From assembly GCA_029240395.1 (NCBI GenBank), contig JAREAJ010000024.1, forward strand, positions 1-10,003: 10,003 nt of DNA, read 5' to 3'. Under the pieces are notes generated by a model. It searched no databases, was not told the DNA's origin, and saw only the letters and a list, made by a program, of their open reading frames with translations. Below, piece by piece: positions 6,416 to 10,003 of this stretch (within the stretch, counting starts at the first letter, position 1; every line of letters begins with the position of its first letter). Both the position numbers and the translations under genes were made by a program. Source of the DNA: Nitrososphaeraceae archaeon. GTDB lineage: Archaea > Thermoproteota > Nitrososphaeria > Nitrososphaerales > Nitrososphaeraceae.

Positions 6416-6979
6416 ATGACAGACTGGGATCTGCTGACACCAGGGATCGGTCTTTCTTCACTTGGTATTGTCACAGTTGGAATATCCCTATCAGGAATAG
6501 CAAAAACTTTCATAGAAGGAATGCACGCAGTGGGTCTGCTTACTCTGTTCATAGGATTAATTTTTCTCGCATCGGGCCTATTTAAGGACGGGTTTCCTAC
6601 AAGCGCGAGGGCAAAATCAGCCACCTTTATTACTTTAGGTTTTCTTGTTACTTTCGGCTTTGCTGCGGCGGTAACCGTTAGCACACAGGCCCCTAGCATT
6701 TTTGTTTATATCGGATTGATCATGACAATTGCTATACCATCTTCGGTGCTAGCTGTTGCTTCGTTTAGGAGGACCCCATATATCAAGGCGCTGGCCGTAA
6801 TCTTTATTGGGGCTGCGGTAATCGGGGCGGCTTCTTTTTATGTTTTCGGTCTTGTGACTCCAAAGGTCAGTGATCCTGCTGGAGAAAACTCAACCGAGGT
6901 AAGAGCGAAAAATACAACAAATGTAGAATTTAACGTAGAGCAGGAAGAACTCATATCGCTGGAACTGACTGGCTTATGA
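6416..6979 (+). CDS. Membrane protein with five predicted helices, unknown function
   Basis: A 187-residue hydrophobic protein. Five membrane-length segments can be read: about 5-27 (LLTPGIGLSSLGIVTVG...), 36-56, 66-88, 94-117 and 123-147, separated by short loops with Lys/Arg (LFKDG, SARAKS, SFRRTP). A polar tail of about 40 residues follows, starting TPKVSDPAGENSTE. It holds two N-x-S/T sequons (NST, NTT) and many acids, which fits an extracytoplasmic C-terminus. There is no signal peptide beyond helix 1 and no metal or catalytic motif that I recognise. The frame also opens from ATG 6323, but the added 31 residues are polar and unlike the rest, and the TATA-like box lies inside them. It is transcribed away from ctaB across a 223-bp gap, so a role in oxidase or heme handling is possible by position only. 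A palindrome and T-run follow its stop. Confidence 0.75.
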   Translation: MTDWDLLTPGIGLSSLGIVTVGISLSGIAKTFIEGMHAVGLLTLFIGLIFLASGLFKDGFPTSARAKSATFITLGFLVTFGFAAAVTVSTQAPSIFVYIGLIMTIAIPSSVLAVASFRRTPYIKALAVIFIGAAVIGAASFYVFGLVTPKVSDPAGENSTEVRAKNTTNVEFNVEQEELISLELTGL

Positions 6980-6994
6980 ATATTAATATTTTTT
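6979..6994 (+). terminator. Oligo-T terminator after the membrane-protein gene
   Basis: The stop codon runs into a 12-bp perfect palindrome (AATATTAATATT, 6979-6990) and then a run of six T (6989-6994). Archaeal RNA polymerase commonly terminates in such T-tracts, so this likely ends the membrane-protein transcript. Confidence 0.5.
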
Positions 6995-7026
6995 GCGACG
7001 ATTCGGGAGGGCCTACTTGTCTAATC

Positions 7027-7050
7027 GCATCATCGTATCCGGTATGATGC
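7027..7050. repeat. Inverted repeat in the gap before the JAMM gene
   Basis: GCATCAT (7027-7033) and ATGATGC (7044-7050) are perfect 7-bp arms around a 10-base spacer. The element could be a hairpin in an RNA or a protein-binding site. It lies about 150 bp upstream of the JAMM start, too far for a simple operator over the TATA box. The stretch 6995-7150 shows no other gene. Confidence 0.4.
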
Positions 7051-7153
7051 AAATGATGTGTCCTCGCGCTGAAAAATCCTTGGCGGTTTAATCGGAGTTG
7101 CAGTATTCTCATGACGACTTCGACAAGGTAAAGGTGATGTTGTTAACTTTTAT

Positions 7154-7174
7154 CTAGCACTAGCACTAGCACTA
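7154..7174. repeat. Hexamer tandem repeat (CTAGCA, three and a half copies) abutting a TATA box
   Basis: CTAGCA is repeated exactly three times at 7154-7171 and followed by a half copy, CTA, that merges into the TATA box CTATAAG. The repeat therefore fills the position where the TFB-recognition element and upstream operators would lie. It is either a short, length-variable tract or a set of phased protein-binding sites. Confidence 0.7.
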
Positions 7175-7178
7175 TAAG
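7172..7178 (+). promoter_or_regulatory. TATA box of the JAMM protease gene
   Basis: CTATAAG is centred about 24-25 bp before ATG 7199, the classic distance for a leaderless archaeal transcript. It supports ATG 7199 as the start over the in-frame TTG at 7184 and GTG at 7193. Confidence 0.55.
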
Positions 7179-7198
7179 TCTCCTTGCAAAAAGTGACC

Positions 7199-7630
7199 AT
7201 GGATTCAGTTACATTGGACAGGTTAGCCAATCTTGCGGAATCTACTCTTCCATTTGAATCCTGTGCACTCCTACTCGGTGAAGAGATGCATAACAACCGC
7301 AACATTCTCGAAATGTTCGTGTTGACGAACCACGACCGATCCCCGATCTCTTTTAGTGTGGACCCTGACGATCTTTTCTGTGCCTATGAACATGCAAGAA
7401 AAATAGGATTAGACATTGTCGGCATTTTTCATTCTCATCCCTCTATGCCGAGGCCATCACGTAAGGATATAAAATTTATGCAATTAAATCAAATTGTATG
7501 GCTCATATATTCGACTTTGAGCCATACATTTTCGGCGTTCATGTACTCAGGAATGGTAATGCAAGTTCACATGGGGTTAATTAAGGATGAAGGCGTTCGA
7601 CATCCCTGGGGAATAATACAACCTCTCTAA
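7199..7630 (+). CDS. JAMM/MPN+ (Mov34/PAD-1) zinc metalloprotease
   Basis: Predicted zinc-dependent isopeptidase of the JAMM/MPN+ family, the fold of proteasomal Rpn11 and of archaeal desampylases, which release ubiquitin-like modifiers from targets. The 143 residues include the N-terminal catalytic Glu in PFESCALLLGE (Glu20). The metal site is HSHPSMPRPSRKD: His78 and His80, Ser87 and Asp90. The strand before it, LDIVGIFHSH, is also typical. All the JAMM residues are present, so it should be active. The spacing from the second His to the Asp is nine residues by my count, one fewer than the usual ten, a shortened loop. The single-domain size fits archaeal stand-alone enzymes. The start at ATG 7199 is chosen because a TATA box lies about 25 bp upstream. 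Its last 50 bases overlap the end of aspS on the other strand. No ubiquitin-like protein or E1 gene is visible nearby, so the substrate is unknown. Confidence 0.88.
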   Translation: MDSVTLDRLANLAESTLPFESCALLLGEEMHNNRNILEMFVLTNHDRSPISFSVDPDDLFCAYEHARKIGLDIVGIFHSHPSMPRPSRKDIKFMQLNQIVWLIYSTLSHTFSAFMYSGMVMQVHMGLIKDEGVRHPWGIIQPL

Positions 7631-8876
7631 TATTTTGACAATCAGTCAATACCATCATAAATCTGTCGAAGCCGAGTCCCCATCCAGCATGAGGAGGCAT
7701 ACCCCAATCGAATACTTTCAAATGGTCAGCAAAATTCTCAGGTCGGAGGCCCTTTTGCTCTAGTCTGGCCTGGAGCCTTTCTTTATCGTGTAGTCTAGTT
7801 CCTCCAGAAGCGAGTTCCAAGTATCCATACTGTAGGTCGAATGATTCAGAAAGTTCCGGATCCTGTCTCTTATCCTGGATATAAAATGGTTTTAATTCAG
7901 TTGGCCAGTCTGTAATAAAGTAAAAACCTGTGTGCCGCTCGCCTAGTAGACGTAACGAAGAGTCAGTAAGGTCTGCCCCGAACTCTATCTTCTCTCCGTT
8001 ATTCCACAGTTCCTCTAGACACTGCTTATATGTGAGTTTTTCGATAGACCCATTCGACCCCAGCTTCAAGGCAAGGTCACGCAAGGGGGCCAAATCACTG
8101 AATGCGCCAGATACTTTTCTCACAACGCCTTTTACAAGCCCTTCTAAAATGGACATCGTAAATTCATAGTCTACAAATGCAGCCTCAATGTCAACGCTGG
8201 TGAATTCTGAAAGATGTCTAACAGTGTGTGACTTTTCGGATCTAAAGTAGGGCCCAATCTCGAAGACGCGGTCGAGGCTTATTATTAATTCCTCTTTGTA
8301 AAGTTGGGGACTTTGTGCCAAGTATGCCTTTCTTTTGAAATAATCAAAGCCAAAAAGATTGGCGCCTCCTTCGCTGGCCGTGCCTATGATTTTGGGTGTA
8401 TTTACTTCCAGAAACCCCTTTGTTAAAAGACTCTCTCTTATTGAAGAAAGTACAAGCCCTCTCAGCTTGAAAATCCCGCTGACCGAAGGATTCCTCAGAT
8501 CCAACGCTCGGGAGTCGATGCGTTTGTCCATCGATGAACTGACTCTTCCTGTTCCATCGATAGGCAGAGGATACGCCGCCCGAGAGGCTACTACAATCTC
8601 TTCAATCCCAATTTCTATGGGAGAGTCTCTCGCATCACTCTTCCTTATTGATCCTCCAATAACAACAGAGCTTTGCCTCGAGATTTCCTTGACTTGGTTC
8701 AGGTGCTGACCTCTGGCGACCGCTTGTATGGAGCCAGTTGAATCTCTCAAAATGACAAATACGAGCCGTCCAATATCCCTTATGTCTTCGACCCAACCTG
8801 CCACAAATACCCGTCGACCGGTCAGAGACTCGTTTAACTGACCTATATAATGAGATCTCTGGTTATTGTGTAGCAT
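7581..8876 (-). CDS. aspS: Aspartyl-tRNA synthetase, archaeal type (class IIb)
   Basis: Charges tRNA-Asp with aspartate in the cytosol. The 431 residues give the short archaeal/eukaryotic architecture without the bacterial insertion domain. The N-terminal OB-fold anticodon domain (about 8-110) contains VFVAGWVEDIRD. The catalytic core has the SEGG loop and AQSPQLYKE, motif 2 beginning FRSEKSHTVRH (211-221), and motif 3 GWGLGFDRF (398-406). The conserved C-terminus is FPRDVERLHP. ATG 8876 is preferred: it lies seven bases after the upstream gene's stop and gives the normal RSHYIG start. An in-frame TTG at 8903 would overlap that gene. The residue after GWV is Glu rather than the His often found in non-discriminating AspRS, hinting at a tRNA-Asp-specific enzyme, though this is by eye. 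The gene is the second of a two-gene unit and overlaps the JAMM gene at its 3' end. Confidence 0.96.
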   Translation of the reverse strand: MLHNNQRSHYIGQLNESLTGRRVFVAGWVEDIRDIGRLVFVILRDSTGSIQAVARGQHLNQVKEISRQSSVVIGGSIRKSDARDSPIEIGIEEIVVASRAAYPLPIDGTGRVSSSMDKRIDSRALDLRNPSVSGIFKLRGLVLSSIRESLLTKGFLEVNTPKIIGTASEGGANLFGFDYFKRKAYLAQSPQLYKEELIISLDRVFEIGPYFRSEKSHTVRHLSEFTSVDIEAAFVDYEFTMSILEGLVKGVVRKVSGAFSDLAPLRDLALKLGSNGSIEKLTYKQCLEELWNNGEKIEFGADLTDSSLRLLGERHTGFYFITDWPTELKPFYIQDKRQDPELSESFDLQYGYLELASGGTRLHDKERLQARLEQKGLRPENFADHLKVFDWGMPPHAGWGLGFDRFMMVLTDCQNIREVVLFPRDVERLHP

Positions 8877-8883
8877 ATCTCTT

Positions 8884-9396
8884 CTATTTTTTATGCTCAA
8901 CAAGCAATTCGATGTCCTTGATTTTTTTCGCTATCCTTTGAATTTTGTAAAGGTCGTTTCCAAGATCCGAAGTCCTATTAGAATCTAGGATGGCTCTAGT
9001 CAGTTTGTTTCCATCCGGGAGCCAAATCAAATTCACAGAAAGTACTCTGCGAGGATAGAGAAGATTTTCAATGAACCGGCGATCCGAGGAATCTGATTCT
9101 ACCATCCAAACCCTAGCGCCAAATTGCCTTGCGGTCTCGGCACGTATTGCTTCATGGGTCCTTATTAGTTGGAGATCAGATCCTCTCATAACCAGAACGA
9201 AATCAGTCTCTACCTTAAACGCTGTAACCAGGGTAATCTTGTCGACCTCTGAATAACGCTGCGCCAATCTTGTGAGGACAATAGATGCATGAACTTCATC
9301 CTGAGTTAGATCCTTGGACCTTAATCTTTCTTCACATTTAGAACAAAGGACACCAGTCTTTGCATCAAACGAACAAATCGGAGTTTTCAAAGCCAT
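8884..9396 (-). CDS. Conserved archaeal zinc-knuckle / NusA-like KH-type protein upstream of aspS
   Basis: A 170-residue cytosolic protein. The N-terminus has a partial zinc knuckle, PICSFDAKTGVLCSKCEERL (residues 6-25), with Cys8, Cys18 and Cys21; the position that would complete a first CxxC is Asp11. A mixed alpha/beta region follows (about 35-170), with VDKITLVTAFKVETDFVLVM and later RRVLSVNLIWLPDGNKLTR. The last segment resembles the KH-type strand of archaeal NusA-like proteins, which would imply RNA binding linked to transcription or translation. I hold this assignment only moderately. The start is set at ATG 9396 because it opens directly into the conserved knuckle and a TATA box sits about 23-25 bp upstream. 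A TTG at 9498 in the same frame would add 34 residues of poor composition. The stop is seven bases before the aspS start, so the two form an operon. Confidence 0.75.
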   Translation of the reverse strand: MALKTPICSFDAKTGVLCSKCEERLRSKDLTQDEVHASIVLTRLAQRYSEVDKITLVTAFKVETDFVLVMRGSDLQLIRTHEAIRAETARQFGARVWMVESDSSDRRFIENLLYPRRVLSVNLIWLPDGNKLTRAILDSNRTSDLGNDLYKIQRIAKKIKDIELLVEHKK

Positions 9397-9415
9397 CACT
9401 TTTCCATAAGTCAAA

Positions 9416-9421
9416 CTTATA
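9416..9421 (-). promoter_or_regulatory. TATA box for the zinc/NusA-like gene and aspS
   Basis: Minus-strand TATAAG in the context GGTATAAGTTTG starts 25 bp before ATG 9396. This predicts a leaderless or nearly leaderless transcript covering both genes and supports ATG 9396 as the start. Confidence 0.55.
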
Positions 9422-9613
9422 CCATACCTCTTATTTAACTCGTTATTACAAACGGGCATGAGACAAGTACAAACAAAAATAAACTGACCAATTTGCAAGC
9501 TCTACTATTAACGCTCCGGAGAAAAATACCTCCAAAGACTGACCCAAAACTTAAAACTGTATGGCTCGCTATGATTAAGTATCTGGTAGCCATTACGAAA
9601 TATGCTGTCTTTC

Positions 9614-10003
9614 ATGGCGTCTGGAGAGTTCAAATTAATTGTGGAAAACTTGAGCGTACATTATTTCGAGGAAAAAGGAATAGTAACACGGGCCGTTAAC
9701 GGGGTTAGCTTTAACATTAAAGGAACAGAGTCGATGGGTATTGCGGGTGAATCAGCATGCGGGAAGAGCACGTTGGGTTCTGCACTGATGCGAATCCTCC
9801 CACCTCAGGGAAGGATAGTTAGCGGTGCAGTGCTTTTAGATGGAAAGGATATTGTGAAGCTAGAAGATGCCCAATATGATAAACACATCAGATGGAAAAA
9901 AATCGCCATGGTATTTCAGAGTGCGATGAACAGTCTAGATCCTGTCTTCACGGTGCACGATCAAATGGAAGAGATTCTAAGGTTCCATGGATCAAAAGGC
10001 GAT
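9614..10003 (+). CDS. Dipeptide/oligopeptide ABC transporter ATP-binding protein, DppD/OppD type (partial, runs off the right edge)
   Basis: ATP-hydrolysing subunit of a peptide (or nickel/sugar-type) importer of the Opp/Dpp family, acting on the cytoplasmic face of the membrane permease. The visible 130 residues start with the family's N-terminal strand (LIVENLSVHYFEEKG). They continue to Walker A GESACGKST (45-53), where GESGCGKST is usual. The Q-loop region is FQSAMNSLDPVFTV (101-114, Gln102), the hallmark of this subfamily. The signature motif, Walker B and C-terminal peptide-transporter domain would lie beyond the window. ATG 9614 is chosen; ATG 9602 is in frame and adds four residues, and a TAG at 9587-9589 excludes longer starts. 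A weak TATA-like ATTAAGTAT (9574-9582) is about 24 bp before ATG 9602 and slightly favours it. The 205-bp gap to the divergent zinc/NusA-like gene shows nothing else. The rest of the operon (permeases, binding protein) is probably to the right. Confidence 0.92.
   Translation, partial: MASGEFKLIVENLSVHYFEEKGIVTRAVNGVSFNIKGTESMGIAGESACGKSTLGSALMRILPPQGRIVSGAVLLDGKDIVKLEDAQYDKHIRWKKIAMVFQSAMNSLDPVFTVHDQMEEILRFHGSKGD

Noticed and set aside
6940..7050. Possible frameshift continuing the membrane protein downstream
   Set aside because: A second frame reads on for about 30 residues after the stop, but it has its own stop shortly upstream and no hydrophobic or domain character.
8359..8709. Plus-strand frame of 116 codons inside aspS
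   Set aside because: Antisense shadow of a strongly conserved synthetase core.
9493..9699. Plus-strand frame of 68 codons before the ABC transporter gene
   Set aside because: Overlaps the well-supported start of the ABC ATPase in another frame and shows no recognisable motif.

Overview
This window looks like chromosomal DNA from an archaeon, most plausibly Nitrososphaerota (Thaumarchaeota). It encodes an archaeal-type peptidyl-tRNA hydrolase (Pth2), an archaeal-lipid geranylgeranyl reductase, the small archaeal EF-1 beta, a Cdc48-type double AAA+ ATPase and a short archaeal AspRS. Several genes carry a TATA box about 25 bp before the start codon. A heme O synthase points to aerobic respiration with a heme-copper oxidase. 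The genus-level placement is my inference from remembered gene neighbourhoods, not from a search.

Layout. 1-454 (-): start of an unrecognised protein with an N-terminal CxxC and a Pro/Ser/Thr-rich region, running off the left edge. 617-988 (-): pth2. 1024-4929 (+): geranylgeranyl reductase, four-CxxC zinc-ribbon protein, EF-1 beta and Cdc48; the last three look like one transcription unit with its own promoter. 5035-5256 (+): small winged-helix protein. 5275-6192 (-): heme O synthase, convergent with the previous gene. 6416-6979 (+): five-helix membrane protein. 7199-7630 (+): JAMM/MPN+ metalloprotease. 7581-9396 (-): a zinc/NusA-like protein followed by aspS, whose 3' end overlaps the JAMM gene tail to tail. 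9614-10003 (+): N-terminal third or so of a dipeptide/oligopeptide ABC transporter ATPase, running off the right edge. No gene-free stretch exceeds 300 bases; the longest, about 160-225 bp each, are 455-616, 6193-6415, 6980-7198 and 9397-9613.

How the genes fit together. Most of the window is information processing and protein quality control: Pth2, EF-1 beta, the zinc ribbon, AspRS and its partner serve translation. Cdc48, with a proteasome-docking type C-terminus, and the JAMM protease would serve unfolding and ubiquitin-like deconjugation. The remainder is membrane lipid maturation, heme O synthesis and peptide uptake. First genes of transcription units seem to be leaderless or nearly so, while internal genes carry Shine-Dalgarno-like purine runs.

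I found no RNA genes, insertion sequences, CRISPR arrays or phage genes. The window reads mainly as conserved archaeal housekeeping sequence. The least explained parts are the left-edge protein, the five-helix membrane protein, the winged-helix protein and the repeat at the JAMM promoter.
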